A stretch of 64,000 nucleotides of DNA from JAJFUI01 sp039698035 (GTDB lineage Bacteria > Planctomycetota > Planctomycetia > Pirellulales > Thermoguttaceae), in NCBI GenBank assembly GCA_039698035.1, contig JBDKSW010000001.1, forward strand, positions 1-64,000, in the 5' to 3' direction. The position numbers and the translations under genes are program-made. A model generated the notes under the pieces. It saw only the letters and a list, made by a program, of their open reading frames with translations. It had not been told where the DNA came from and did not search any database. Each line of letters opens with the position of its first letter. Position 1 is the first letter of the stretch. Positions 33,468 through 42,606 of this stretch are shown one piece after another.

Positions 33468-33705
33468 ATGCCCGTCTTCATCATGCTTGGCGCGTACGCC
33501 CTGTTCTGCCGAATTTGCACCGACTTGGCCATCTCTGGTTGGGCCGCCCAAGTGTTGACGGGCAGTTTTTCTCGTGGCGTTCAATGCGGTGGGGAGCAGC
33601 GTTCTCGGCGAATACGTGGTTCGCATCTACGACCAGGCTCGCGGGCGTCCGCAATACGTCGTTGGCCGCACGGTCAACCTCTGCCAAATGGCTTTGCCGG
33701 GCCCT
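33468..33705 (+). pseudogene. Frameshifted 3' remnant of a family-2 glycosyltransferase
   Basis: Two frames together resemble the C-terminal membrane part of a DPM1/GtrB-type glycosyltransferase: the first frame reads LGAYALFCRICTDLAISGWAAQVL, and a different frame from about 33565 gives LVAFNAVGSSVLGEYVVRIYD then GRPQYVV, which matches the usual LGEYxGRIYDExxxRPxYVV ending. A shift is needed near 33560. The catalytic N-terminal domain is entirely missing, so the gene is dead. It sits directly after the YfhO-like gene. The rest of 33450-33820 holds no other gene. Confidence 0.55.
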
Positions 33706-33820
33706 GCGTCCACGGCATTCCACGAGTTCGATGATGTGGCGTGCTTGGCTGTGTTGGCACAAGCGGAGCGGTTGCTTGCGCCGCCGATGCCCCAGTCGGC
33801 CGACGTCGCGGCCATCGGCC

Positions 33821-34771
33821 CTACCGCTCGCACTTCCGCAGGTAGCTGATGCTGTCGCGAGCCAGCCGCTCGGGCCCAGGCGTGTAATCGAGCACCTCGA
33901 CCGAGACCCAGCCGCGATAGTCCACGTCTTGCAGCGCCTTGAGAATCGGCACGAAATCGAGTTTGCCGAAACCTGGTCCCTGACGATTGGGGTCATTCGC
34001 GTGGAAGTGGACAAGCCACTCGCGATACTTGTGAATGATCTCGGGAATGGGCGCTGCCTCGCCGGCCATCGCCTTGCAGTCCAAGTGGAGCCGACAGCGG
34101 GGTGAATCGACGAGCTTGGCCAGCTCGACCCCGTCGGCTGCCGTCATGAGGAAGTTTGTCTCGACGGCCGCCAACGGTTCGATGGCCATGGTGACTTGGG
34201 TTTTCTCGAGCATGGGGACTGCGGCTTGGAGCACCCCGGCCGCGCGCTTCATGCCTTCGGCTTTGCTCAAGTGAGGGGCCAGATTCCGCTGCGCAGGCGA
34301 GCCGAGGACCATGATTCGCCCACCGAGGTCGGCACAGAATCGCGCCAACTCGCCAAGATAATCGGCCGTTCGTCGGCGCACGTCGGCGTCGTCGGTGGTC
34401 AGATGGAAACCCTGGGTCTTTGCGAGCAGCCAGTGCAGGCCCACGACCTCCAACCCGGCCGCCTCGACCATGCGTCGCACTTCGGTTCGTCGGCGGGCCG
34501 ACACGTCCGTCACCAAGGGCGCGACAGTGAACGGGGCAATTTCGATGCCCCGATATCCGCACTCGGCGGCGAACCGAAACGCCTTCTCAAGCGGCCAATC
34601 GACGAACGTCTCGTTGCAGACCGCATACTTGAACGGCGATTTGGCATCGCTCTCGGCACGAGCCCAGGACAACGGAACTGACAAGCCAGCAGCCGCTGCG
34701 CCAACAGTCGTCAGCGTGCGGCTCAAGAACTGACGGCGATTGACGCCGGTGGAAAGCGAACACCTCGTCAT
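33821..34771 (-). CDS. Tat-exported sugar phosphate isomerase/epimerase (xylose-isomerase-like TIM barrel)
   Basis: 316 residues. A Tat signal peptide is evident (RRQFLSRTLTTVGAAAAGLSVPLSWARA, residues 12-39). The mature part is an AP-endonuclease-2/xylose-isomerase-like TIM barrel of the hydroxypyruvate isomerase/epimerase type: CGYRGIEIAPF, MVEAAGLEVVGLHWLL, VTMAIEPLAAVETNFLMT, RLHLDCKAMAGE, and HFHANDPNRQGPGFG, which hold the metal-binding Glu, Asp and His residues. ATG at 34771 has GGAGG six bases upstream; the frame to 34942 is a shadow. Planctomycetes have many such exported paralogues; the substrate is unknown. Divergence: it is in the same orientation as trxB upstream. Confidence 0.85.
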   Translation of the reverse strand: MTRCSLSTGVNRRQFLSRTLTTVGAAAAGLSVPLSWARAESDAKSPFKYAVCNETFVDWPLEKAFRFAAECGYRGIEIAPFTVAPLVTDVSARRRTEVRRMVEAAGLEVVGLHWLLAKTQGFHLTTDDADVRRRTADYLGELARFCADLGGRIMVLGSPAQRNLAPHLSKAEGMKRAAGVLQAAVPMLEKTQVTMAIEPLAAVETNFLMTAADGVELAKLVDSPRCRLHLDCKAMAGEAAPIPEIIHKYREWLVHFHANDPNRQGPGFGKLDFVPILKALQDVDYRGWVSVEVLDYTPGPERLARDSISYLRKCER

Positions 34772-34823
34772 TGCATCCTCCGAGGCCCTTGGCCGGTCGA
34801 TCGAGGATTGATTGGAATGACAC

Positions 34824-35870
34824 TCAAAGTCCCTTGGCGGCCAGCCACCGCTCGGCGTCGAGGGCCGCCATGCAGCCGCTTCCGGCGGCCGTGATGGCTT
34901 GCCGATAATAATCGTCGGCCACGTCGCCGGCCGCGAAGACACCCTCGACGCTGGTATAGCTCCGGAACGGCGTTGTCCAGCGGAGGTACTGTTTGTCGGT
35001 CAACGCCAGACGGCCCTTCAGAAAGGCCGTGTTCGGCGTGTGACCGATGGCCAGAAACACGCCGGTGACCTCTTTTACCAATTCGGGCTCGCCGGCCGTG
35101 CTCTGCAGCCGGACGCCCGTAACACCCTGTTTGTCGTTGCCGAGGACCTCTGCCAGCGTACGGTTCCACAAGACCTCGATCTTCGGATTGCTCAGCGCTC
35201 GCTGCGACATGATCTTCGACGCGCGCAGTTCGTTCCGGCGATGAATCATATAGACCGTGCTGGCGAACTTGCTGAGATAGTCGGCCTCCTCGACGGCCGA
35301 ATCGCCGCCGCCGACGACGGCCAGCGGTTTGTTGCGAAACCGCGGCAGGGCTCCATCGCACACGGCGCAGGCGCTGACGCCACGATTCTTGTAAAGCTGT
35401 TCTGAAGGAAGTCCCAGGTAATTCGCTCGGGCGCCGGTCGCCACAATCACCGCGTGCGCCTCATGCTGCTTGCCGTCCGACGTGGCAAGGCGAAAAGGCC
35501 GGTCGCTGACATCCACGTCGACAACGTCCTCCGTGACGATTCGCGTGCCAAAGTTCGCGGCCTGCTGCCGCATCAGGTCCATCAGTTCTGGTCCGCTGAC
35601 GCCCTCTTTGTTGTGCGGGGCCATGGTCAGACGCCGATCGGGCGCGATGGCGCTGTCGAGATAGGGCCCAAGATCGCCGGCCGGATAGCCGGGATAGTTT
35701 TCCACTTCGGTGGTCAAGGCCAATTGGCCCAAGGGCAGCGTGCCCGCCAGCCGGTTCTCTTCTGTGACGGCGCCCTCGAAGACGAGCGGATTGAGTGCCG
35801 CACGGGCCGAATAAATAGCGGCCGTCCAAGCAGCCGGCCCACTGCCGATGATGATGACTTTTTCGGGCAT
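34824..35870 (-). CDS. trxB: Thioredoxin reductase
   Basis: Cytoplasmic FAD/NADPH enzyme that reduces thioredoxin. 348 residues, close to the usual 310-350. The FAD motif IIGSGPAAWTAAIYSARA is at the N-terminus, the redox-active CAVC pair at Cys168/Cys171 (SACAVCDGALPRFRN), the NADPH motif GGGDSAVEEA at 187-196, and the C-terminal GVFAAGDVADDYYRQAITAAGSGCMAALDA closes the FAD site. ATAs: starts MPEKVIIIG with no extension. A TATAAT box lies about 55 bases upstream (35929-35924). No thioredoxin gene is adjacent. Confidence 0.95.
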   Translation of the reverse strand: MPEKVIIIGSGPAAWTAAIYSARAALNPLVFEGAVTEENRLAGTLPLGQLALTTEVENYPGYPAGDLGPYLDSAIAPDRRLTMAPHNKEGVSGPELMDLMRQQAANFGTRIVTEDVVDVDVSDRPFRLATSDGKQHEAHAVIVATGARANYLGLPSEQLYKNRGVSACAVCDGALPRFRNKPLAVVGGGDSAVEEADYLSKFASTVYMIHRRNELRASKIMSQRALSNPKIEVLWNRTLAEVLGNDKQGVTGVRLQSTAGEPELVKEVTGVFLAIGHTPNTAFLKGRLALTDKQYLRWTTPFRSYTSVEGVFAAGDVADDYYRQAITAAGSGCMAALDAERWLAAKGL

Positions 35871-35923
35871 GACGTTCTCTGGTGCTCCTGGTGCGATTGC
35901 CTGCCGGCGTCCGTTGCTTGGCC

Positions 35924-35952
35924 ATTATAGGGCATCTCGGTCCCTCGTCCAT
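35924..35952 (-). promoter_or_regulatory. Candidate promoter for trxB
   Basis: Perfect -10 TATAAT (35929-35924, minus strand) with a poor -35 (ATGGAC, 17-bp spacer). Leader of about 47 nt. Confidence 0.45.
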
Positions 35953-36011
35953 CGGGTGCTCTGGCCAGCGATTTTGACGCCGGATTGGTCCTGTTGGCAT
36001 CGGTGGAATGA

Positions 36012-36040
36012 TTGACCGGAACGCCACTTGCTGCTAAAAT
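36012..36040 (+). promoter_or_regulatory. Sigma-70-like promoter for the transmembrane kinase gene
   Basis: TTGACC (36012-36017), 17-bp spacer, TAAAAT (36035-36040). Transcription would start near 36047, giving a leader of about 178 nt. Apart from this and the trxB promoter, the 35871-36224 gap shows no gene. Confidence 0.6.
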
Positions 36041-36224
36041 CGGGGTTCCAGATCTGTGATGGCTTCTCTCCGTCGGGCGTTCGTCCAAGGGATTGGATGG
36101 TCGGAACATACCGCGCACCGTGAACGACCGGGTTGTTTCCCGGGCGAGCAGACAATAGCGGCGCTGTCTTTCGGCGGTGCGGTGGCGATTTTTATTGCTT
36201 GACTAGGCTTGCGGTAAAGGATTG

Positions 36225-39020
36225 ATGAGCAACGCCGGCTCGAACCACGACAAGACTCCACGGCCGGATCAAGCCGGTCAATGGGGTGGCGCGCGCGGCC
36301 AGGAGACCCCTTCGGCCGAGGGGAGACGGTTTGTGATCGACGAGCCCACGATCGTCAGCAGTCGGCAGCCGACCCCATGTCCGGCGAAGTCCGACTCGGC
36401 CAGTCGCATCCTCGAAGGCCATGTCATGCCTGGCGACCGTCTTGGCGTATTCGAGCTGGTCGAATACGTTGGCGGCGGCGGCATGGGGCGGGTATACCGC
36501 GCTCGCGACACGCAACTGGGCCGCATGGTAGCCATCAAAGTGCTTCCGCCCGAGCAGGCCGGCGAAGCGGACGCCGCGCAGCGGTTTCAGAACGAGGCCC
36601 AATCGGCCGCTCGGCTGGACCACGAGAACATCGCTCGAGTGTATGGTGTCGGAGAGGATCGCGGCCTTTTCTACATCATCTTCGAGTTCGTCGAAGGGGT
36701 GAACATCCGCGACCTGGTCGAGCGGAATGGATCGCTCACCTTGGCCGACGCACTGAGCTACACGCTTCAGACGGCCGAGGCCCTGGCCCACGCGGACGCC
36801 CGATCGGTCGTGCATCGCGACATCAAGCCGTCGAATGTGCTGATCACGCCGGAAGGGCGAGTGAAGCTGATCGACATGGGCCTTGCCCGCTTGCGACACG
36901 TGGAGCCCAACGCGGCCGATTTGACGGCCAGCGGCGTGACGCTGGGCACATTCGACTACATTTCACCCGAGCAGGCGCGCAACCCCCGCAACGCCGACGT
37001 TCGCAGCGACATTTACTCGTTGGGCTGCACGCTGTTTTTCATGCTCACGGGGCGCCCGCCGTTTCCCGACGGCACCGTCTTGCAGAAACTCCTGCAACAT
37101 CAAGGGGACGAACCGCCCGACGTCCGACAGCTTCGGCCGGAATTGCCCGAGGGGACGACGCCGCTGCTCCGCAAGATGATGGCCAAAGAGCCCGAGCGGC
37201 GCTACGCCACGCCGAGCGAGCTCGCGGGCGATCTCATGCGGCTTGCCGACGAGGCCGGTCTCGAATCCGTTGGGCCGAGCAGCAAAGTCTGGTGGACGGC
37301 GACTCGGCCGACGGTCGGTTTTTTTCGCCGCCATCTGCCGTGGATGGCGCCGGTGGCGGCCCTGGTCTGCGTTGTCTTCTTGCTGCACGTCTACTGGTCT
37401 TTGCCATCCGAAGGCGACGTGGGAGCCGCGCCGTCCACGAACGTGCGGGCTGGGCAGAAGGCGGCCGTCACGGCTCGCGAAAAATCCGACGAACTCGACA
37501 TTCGCGAGTCACAGTCGCGGACCATCGACCTGTTCGAGCAGGCCGAGCCGCCCTTGTCTGGGCTCGAAGCGCTCTTGGAGCGAGCAACGCCGCAAGCGGG
37601 CGATTCTTCGAGGCGGCATGTCACGGGCGCCGCTGAAGCACCGCGCCGATCCGACGAGTACAGCATTCGCGGCAGCTCGGTTGGCGGCGAGAGCGGACTG
37701 TCTCCATCGCACGTGGCCGCCGGCCGATATGCCAAGCCCGATGACCGCAGTCCCGGCGGTGCGTCGCGGCAACCGGCCGACGTTGCGACGACGGCGCTCG
37801 GCGTGCTGGTCGTCTGCGACTCTCCGGCGGGAGCCAACGAGTTTTCAAGCCTTGGCGCGGCGTGCAGCGCGGCCCAGGATGGCGACGTGATCGAGCTTCG
37901 GTTCAACGGCTCGCGCGAAGAGCGGCCCATCAAGGTTGCCAACCGGCAACTGACCATTCGGGCAGGCGAAGGCTACCAGCCGGTCGTCGTTTTCCGGCCG
38001 ACCGAGATCAACCCGGCCAGGTATCCGCGCAGCATGTTCACGCTGACGGCCGGTCGGCTGACGCTCGCGGATGTGTCCGTCGAGTTGCAGGTGCCGTCGG
38101 ATGTGCCGGCCGACAATTGGTCGTTGTTGGAAACCTGGGGCGGGCAAGTGCTGCGGGTCGAACGCTGCTGGCTGAGCATACGGAATGCGACGGACCAGTT
38201 CACGAGCTATCACCCGGCCGCAGCGATGATCCGAGCGAGGCCCGCCCCCGAGGCCGATGTCGCGGCCGAGGGTGTGCCTGCTGCGACGCCGTTGGCCACG
38301 ATTGAACTGGCGGATTGTGTTGCCCGGGGCGAGGCGGCCTTTCTTTGTGTCGAGGACTTGCAGCCGGTCTATTTGCTGTGGGACAACGGCCTCGTGGCCA
38401 CGAGTGACCCGTTTCTCATTGCAGGCGGCGGCTCCGTGGCGCCCAAGCCGGACGGGATGCTGCGGTTGGAGCTTCGACACGTGACGGCGGCGGTCCACGG
38501 GGGCCTCTGTCGCCTGGGCGGCCCCACGGCCAACCCCTATCAGTTGACGGTGCAATTCGTTTGCACGGACGACATCATTTTCACCTCGCTGGGCGTCCCG
38601 CTGATCGAACAGGAATCGACTGTCAGTGCCGAGAAGTCCCGCGAGCGGGTCTTGTGGAACGGCGACCGCAACTATTACCAGAACGTCGACGTCTTTTGGC
38701 AAGTCCGAAACGCCGATTCGGAAATCGTTCCGGATGGAATGACGTTCGACGCCTGGAAGGCTTTTTGGGGACCGTCGCGGGAAAGCCGGGCGAGCCAAGA
38801 GCCGCTTCGTTGGAAGCGCGATCCCGACAGCGACCGTCCGCTCCATGACCGCACGCCGGCCGACTACGCCTTGGAGGACCGGGCTTTTGTCGGTGCCGAG
38901 GCCGGCCCGCCGGGCTGCCGAGCTGACCGGTTGCCGCCTGCCCCACGTGAGCGACTGCCGGGACGGGCGTCTTCAACGGGCTCGATTCGCTACCGCGATG
39001 AACCGCTGGACCGCGGCTAG
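36225..39020 (+). CDS. Transmembrane Ser/Thr protein kinase with large extracytoplasmic domain
   Basis: 931 residues in the common planctomycete plan: about 70 disordered residues, a kinase core (glycine loop VGGGGMGRVYRA, Lys105 in VAIK, HRDIKPSN at 197-204, DMG instead of DFG at 217-219, SDIYSLGCTLFFMLTGRPPFPDG), then a membrane helix (WMAPVAALVCVVFLLHVYW, about 370-390), and more than 500 residues outside. The outer part opens with a Ser/Arg-rich linker; then GDVIELRFNGSREERPIKVANRQLTIRAG suggests a right-handed parallel beta-helix of pectate-lyase-like type, as sensor domain. The catalytic Asp and Lys are present, so it should be active. ATG at 36225 has AAAGGA just upstream. Its stop overlaps a small repeat shared with 46228. 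Confidence 0.85.
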   Translation: MSNAGSNHDKTPRPDQAGQWGGARGQETPSAEGRRFVIDEPTIVSSRQPTPCPAKSDSASRILEGHVMPGDRLGVFELVEYVGGGGMGRVYRARDTQLGRMVAIKVLPPEQAGEADAAQRFQNEAQSAARLDHENIARVYGVGEDRGLFYIIFEFVEGVNIRDLVERNGSLTLADALSYTLQTAEALAHADARSVVHRDIKPSNVLITPEGRVKLIDMGLARLRHVEPNAADLTASGVTLGTFDYISPEQARNPRNADVRSDIYSLGCTLFFMLTGRPPFPDGTVLQKLLQHQGDEPPDVRQLRPELPEGTTPLLRKMMAKEPERRYATPSELAGDLMRLADEAGLESVGPSSKVWWTATRPTVGFFRRHLPWMAPVAALVCVVFLLHVYWSLPSEGDVGAAPSTNVRAGQKAAVTAREKSDELDIRESQSRTIDLFEQAEPPLSGLEALLERATPQAGDSSRRHVTGAAEAPRRSDEYSIRGSSVGGESGLSPSHVAAGRYAKPDDRSPGGASRQPADVATTALGVLVVCDSPAGANEFSSLGAACSAAQDGDVIELRFNGSREERPIKVANRQLTIRAGEGYQPVVVFRPTEINPARYPRSMFTLTAGRLTLADVSVELQVPSDVPADNWSLLETWGGQVLRVERCWLSIRNATDQFTSYHPAAAMIRARPAPEADVAAEGVPAATPLATIELADCVARGEAAFLCVEDLQPVYLLWDNGLVATSDPFLIAGGGSVAPKPDGMLRLELRHVTAAVHGGLCRLGGPTANPYQLTVQFVCTDDIIFTSLGVPLIEQESTVSAEKSRERVLWNGDRNYYQNVDVFWQVRNADSEIVPDGMTFDAWKAFWGPSRESRASQEPLRWKRDPDSDRPLHDRTPADYALEDRAFVGAEAGPPGCRADRLPPAPRERLPGRASSTGSIRYRDEPLDRG

Positions 39021-39046
39021 AGCGAGACTTGCCCCCCGTGGCGAAG
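39018..39046 (+). repeat. Stop-codon-linked intergenic repeat, copy 1
   Basis: TAGAGCGAGACTTGC followed by a CGTGGCGA element. The second copy is at 46228-46256. Here the first three bases are the stop codon of the kinase gene. Confidence 0.4.
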
Positions 39047-39056
39047 TCCCCGGCTT

Positions 39057-39083
39057 TTGACCGGCCGACGGACCCGGTATCAT
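39057..39083 (+). promoter_or_regulatory. Candidate promoter for nadC (possibly leaderless)
   Basis: TTGACC (39057-39062), a short 15-bp spacer and TATCAT (39078-39083); the expected start falls on or next to the ATG at 39090. Confidence 0.35.
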
Positions 39084-39089
39084 GACGAC

Positions 39090-40007
39090 ATGACAAAAGA
39101 ATTTCATCAGACGGTTTGGGACGAGCGGTTGCGGCAGGATTGGGAATCGCTTCTGCGGCTGGCGATTGCCGAGGACTTTGGCTCGCTGGGTGATTGCACC
39201 AGCAACGCGTTGGTGGGCGACGAGGTCGTCGGTCGGGCGAACGTCGTGGCCCGCCGGACGGGTGTCGTCGCGGGGTTGCCGGCCGTCGAGATGACGCTTC
39301 GCGTGATCAATGGTTGGCTGCAATGGTCACCGCGAACCGAAGATGGCCGATCGGTGACAGCCGGCCAGTGCGTCGGCACGATCGAAGGCCCGGCCCGAGG
39401 ACTGCTCGGGGCCGAGCGAACGCTGCTGAATGTGTTGGGGCGACTCTCTGGCATTGCGACGTTGACACGCCGCTATGCGGACGCGGTGGCCGACACGAAG
39501 GCCCGCATCTACGACACGCGCAAGACGACGCCCGGCTGGCGGCGGCTCGAAAAATACGCGGTCCGTTGCGGCGGCGGCCACAACCATCGCGGCGGGCTGG
39601 ACGAGGCCGTGCTGATCAAGGACAACCACTTGGCGCTCGGCGCCCGTTCGGCGGGCGTCGCGGCGTTCACACCGGCCGAGGCGGTTGATCGAGCCCAGCG
39701 GTTTGTCGAGAAGCTCGGCCAGCAATCGGCGATGATCGTCGAGGTCGAGGTGGACACGCTCGAACAGCTTGACACGGTCCTCGGATCGCGGCCCGACATC
39801 GTGCTTCTGGACAACATGGCGCCCGAGCAGTTGCGCGAGGCCGTTCGGCGTCGCGACGCGGCCGGCGTGCCGGTCGAGTTGGAGGCGTCCGGAGGCGTCG
39901 ATCTAACGACCGTCCGAGCGATTGCCGAAGCTGGCGTCGATCGCATCAGCGTCGGCGCGCTGACGCATTCGGCCGTGGCGTTGGATTTCGGTCTGGACTG
40001 GGAATAG
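39090..40007 (+). CDS. nadC: Nicotinate-nucleotide pyrophosphorylase (quinolinate phosphoribosyltransferase)
   Basis: Joins quinolinate to PRPP with loss of CO2, giving nicotinate mononucleotide in de novo NAD synthesis. 305 residues, as usual. Key parts: AIAEDFGSLGDCTSNAL at the N-terminus, GAERTLLNVLGRLSGIATLTRRY, the PRPP/quinolinate-binding DTRKTTPGWRRLEKYAVRCGGGHNHR, LIKDNHL, and VEVEVDTLEQL. All basic active-site residues are present. ATG at 39090 is chosen over the frame to 39057 because similarity begins there; there is no Shine-Dalgarno. nadA and nadB are not in the window. Convergent with the next gene, only 20 bases away. Confidence 0.95.
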   Translation: MTKEFHQTVWDERLRQDWESLLRLAIAEDFGSLGDCTSNALVGDEVVGRANVVARRTGVVAGLPAVEMTLRVINGWLQWSPRTEDGRSVTAGQCVGTIEGPARGLLGAERTLLNVLGRLSGIATLTRRYADAVADTKARIYDTRKTTPGWRRLEKYAVRCGGGHNHRGGLDEAVLIKDNHLALGARSAGVAAFTPAEAVDRAQRFVEKLGQQSAMIVEVEVDTLEQLDTVLGSRPDIVLLDNMAPEQLREAVRRRDAAGVPVELEASGGVDLTTVRAIAEAGVDRISVGALTHSAVALDFGLDWE

Positions 40008-40027
40008 CGACCTGGCCCAAGGCCGAG

Positions 40028-42316
40028 CTACTCTCGGGGAATCGGGTCCTTGATGTCCACGACCAGCAGCTCGATGGTCAGGTCCGCCTCGGCCTCGCCC
40101 TTGGTGCGGTCAGGCTTGACGCCGATGCCCATCGCTGGGGCGGTCGCTGCTTGCGGACTGGTGATGAACACATCCACCGAGCGCCGCTGGTCCTTTTGAC
40201 CGGGCACGATCGCGACTCGCTCGATCCAAGTGTTTTGGCCCGCGGGGCGAACGTCGGTCTGCTTGGCGTTGGCCTGCCCACGGTAGTAGTCGATCACTCG
40301 TTTTGGCTTCCCGTTTTCCGCGATGCGCAGATAGTGGACGGTCAAGAAGCTGGGCTTCAGTGGGGCAAGCTCGGCCGGCACGTCGTCGGGCCAAGTGACG
40401 TGATACGCTGCTTTGACGGTGGCGCGAGGGCCAAGCTTCCAGCCGGCAGGCAACGCCGAATCGCCCGGCTCATCGGCCCCGGCTTTGGCGTCCTGCTTGG
40501 CCTGAGCGGCCGAACCGAGCCGCTTGCACCAAGCCTCGGCCAGTTTCTGACAGAGCGAGGCCCACTTCTCGTCCGCCTCTTGCTTTTTTCGAGCGGCCTC
40601 GGGCAGTCTGCTCTTGTCGATGCCAGGGCGCACGGCACGGCTCGAGCCGGCCTCTTTCCGCGACAGCTTCAGCAGGACCAGCCATGCGGGGTCGGTGACG
40701 AATTTGTCCACGAGTCCGGCCGTTTCCAGCGGCGCCGGCTCGTCGGTTACCTTCGTGTTCAGCCGCTTGCCCAATGCCTTGACCAACATGGCCCGGGTGG
40801 AGTCGTACGGCATCGTGCCGGCCAGCAACAGCAGCGAGGCTTGTTTGTCCAGCGGTGACGAAGATTTGTCCAATTCTGACTCGATTGCCGTGCGGAACAC
40901 CTTGGCCCACAGAGGCCCGGCCAGCTCGGACGGCTTCGAGCCGCTGGCCACCGCGTCGGACGCGGGCGCCGTTGGCGTCGAGGGCGTTATTCTGGTCGCT
41001 GGTGCAAAACGGTCGGTCCCTCGTTGTTCCGGAAGGCCCGATGCCGACGGGCCGTTGCCAGCGTGCTCGGGAATGGCCAGACAGATGGCCATCGCCTGGG
41101 AACTGTAGCCGACGAGTTGCTGTTCCAACTTGGCGCGCAACTCGGGCTTGGCCGCCTTGTTGTAGAGCAAAACTTGTGCGCCGCAATTGAGCGGGCTATC
41201 CTCCAACAAGAACTTGTGCAGTGAGTCGTCCGGGTTGATGATCTCGCCCCGCTCGATCACCGCCTTGCCGATGGCCGTTCGCAGCCCAGCGGATTGCGAC
41301 TGTTTGACCAGCTCGAATGTCTTGGCTTGCAGTGTTTTGGCTGGCCAGGGGCCTTCGTGCTCGGCCGAACGGACCGTCTCGGGGGCGACCAGCAGCCGGA
41401 CCAGCAGAGCATCGCCGTCCGACGACGGACGCGCGACCAGTGTTTTGACGGCCGACTCGACTGCCGTTTTGTCGTCATCCGTGGCAAAGACGCCGGCAAT
41501 CACGTCGGCAAGGGTTTTTCGCGCCGGTTCGCTGCCGTTGTTGCCCAACGCCGTGACGAGGGCTTCGACCAGCGTGGCATTGGCGGCCCCGGCCTGGCGG
41601 CTGTTGGGCGAGACGATCAGACCGCTGGATGGCGGAGTGAATAGGCCGGGCGAGGGAGTTCCGGTTGCCGACTTCGGAGACGAACCGGCTGCCTTTTCGG
41701 GCGGAATCGCCTTGAGCAGTCCGGTTAGCCCCTTGGCCACGGACTCCTTGCCCGCGAATCGCTCGCTGCCAAGATAGAGTACGGCCTCGCGCAGCTTCGG
41801 GTGATTTTCGCGGCGGGCACGGGACCAGTCGGCGTTTCTCCACTTTGTGAAGTCGTCGGTCAGCGGTTTTGGCGCGGCAGGCTTCGGCCGTTCCGATTTC
41901 GATTCTGGCGTGGGCCCGGGTGTCACCTGCGGTTTCGACGTCTGGTCTGGTGTTGAAGTGGCCGTTGGCGGGACGGTTGGCTTCGTGGACGCAGGCGAGT
42001 TGGTCACAACCGGCTTCGACCGGCCCATTGCGGGGACGATGGGCTTCTTGGCCTCGCCGCGACCGAACCAGCCGAAGGCAAGCCCCAGGACCAGCAGAAG
42101 CACGAGCAGAGTGCCGCCACCTGCGAGGGAGGCGATTAGGAGACGGTTTTTTGCAGCCTCGGGCTTCTGTTTTCGGTTCTGGGACGCGGGGCCCAGCGCC
42201 CCAGGCGTTTCGTGGCCAAGAGCCGAGTCGAACGCCTCGTCGATCAGGGGAGCAGTTTTCGGTTGAGACTTGCGGGGCAACGGCTTCTGCCCGCCCGCGC
42301 TCTTGCCATCCGCCAT
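40028..42316 (-). CDS. Membrane-anchored HEAT-like protein, unknown function
   Basis: 762 residues. The first 60 are soluble and basic; one membrane helix follows (LLIASLAGGGTLLVLLLVLGLAFGWFG, about residues 60-86), then a Pro/Thr/Ser/Lys-rich linker of about 75 residues, then an all-helical domain whose regular Ala/Leu repeats (LVEALVTALGNNGSEPARKTLADVIAG, AVESAVKTLVARPSSDGDALLVRLL) look like HEAT/armadillo units. The C-terminal 120 residues form a beta-rich domain (YHVTWPDDVPAELAPLKPSFLTVHYLRIAENG, then RSVDVFITS). The ATG at 42316 follows GGAGG at the right distance. I do not recognise a named family; the layout resembles other planctomycete envelope proteins. Confidence 0.7.
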   Translation of the reverse strand: MADGKSAGGQKPLPRKSQPKTAPLIDEAFDSALGHETPGALGPASQNRKQKPEAAKNRLLIASLAGGGTLLVLLLVLGLAFGWFGRGEAKKPIVPAMGRSKPVVTNSPASTKPTVPPTATSTPDQTSKPQVTPGPTPESKSERPKPAAPKPLTDDFTKWRNADWSRARRENHPKLREAVLYLGSERFAGKESVAKGLTGLLKAIPPEKAAGSSPKSATGTPSPGLFTPPSSGLIVSPNSRQAGAANATLVEALVTALGNNGSEPARKTLADVIAGVFATDDDKTAVESAVKTLVARPSSDGDALLVRLLVAPETVRSAEHEGPWPAKTLQAKTFELVKQSQSAGLRTAIGKAVIERGEIINPDDSLHKFLLEDSPLNCGAQVLLYNKAAKPELRAKLEQQLVGYSSQAMAICLAIPEHAGNGPSASGLPEQRGTDRFAPATRITPSTPTAPASDAVASGSKPSELAGPLWAKVFRTAIESELDKSSSPLDKQASLLLLAGTMPYDSTRAMLVKALGKRLNTKVTDEPAPLETAGLVDKFVTDPAWLVLLKLSRKEAGSSRAVRPGIDKSRLPEAARKKQEADEKWASLCQKLAEAWCKRLGSAAQAKQDAKAGADEPGDSALPAGWKLGPRATVKAAYHVTWPDDVPAELAPLKPSFLTVHYLRIAENGKPKRVIDYYRGQANAKQTDVRPAGQNTWIERVAIVPGQKDQRRSVDVFITSPQAATAPAMGIGVKPDRTKGEAEADLTIELLVVDIKDPIPRE

Positions 42317-42570
42317 CGACACACCTCCGTGGAAAAACCGTGGGCGAGGCGGCCAAACGTTCTGGCAGCGACGTTCGCTGGCGTGGCCGACAACAGCTTT
42401 TCGCTCAACGGCTGGCAGTATCCCACATTTTGCCGGAGATTGCCACCCGAGGCGGTTCGAGGACCGGGCATCCCGTCGGCAGAGCAACCAGGTGACACGG
42501 CGTCAAATGCGGCTGGAACCCCGCATCGGGGGACGCGGCAACGTTGACACGGTTGTCGATACGCGCCCGC

Positions 42571-42599
42571 TGGTCAACTCCCTTTTGCGCGGATATATT
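42571..42599 (+). promoter_or_regulatory. Candidate promoter for purC (possibly leaderless)
   Basis: TGGTCA (42571-42576), 17-bp spacer, TATATT (42594-42599). The expected start is within about one base of the ATG at 42607. The gap 42317-42570 shows nothing else. Confidence 0.4.
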
Positions 42600-42606
42600 G
42601 GGCGGC

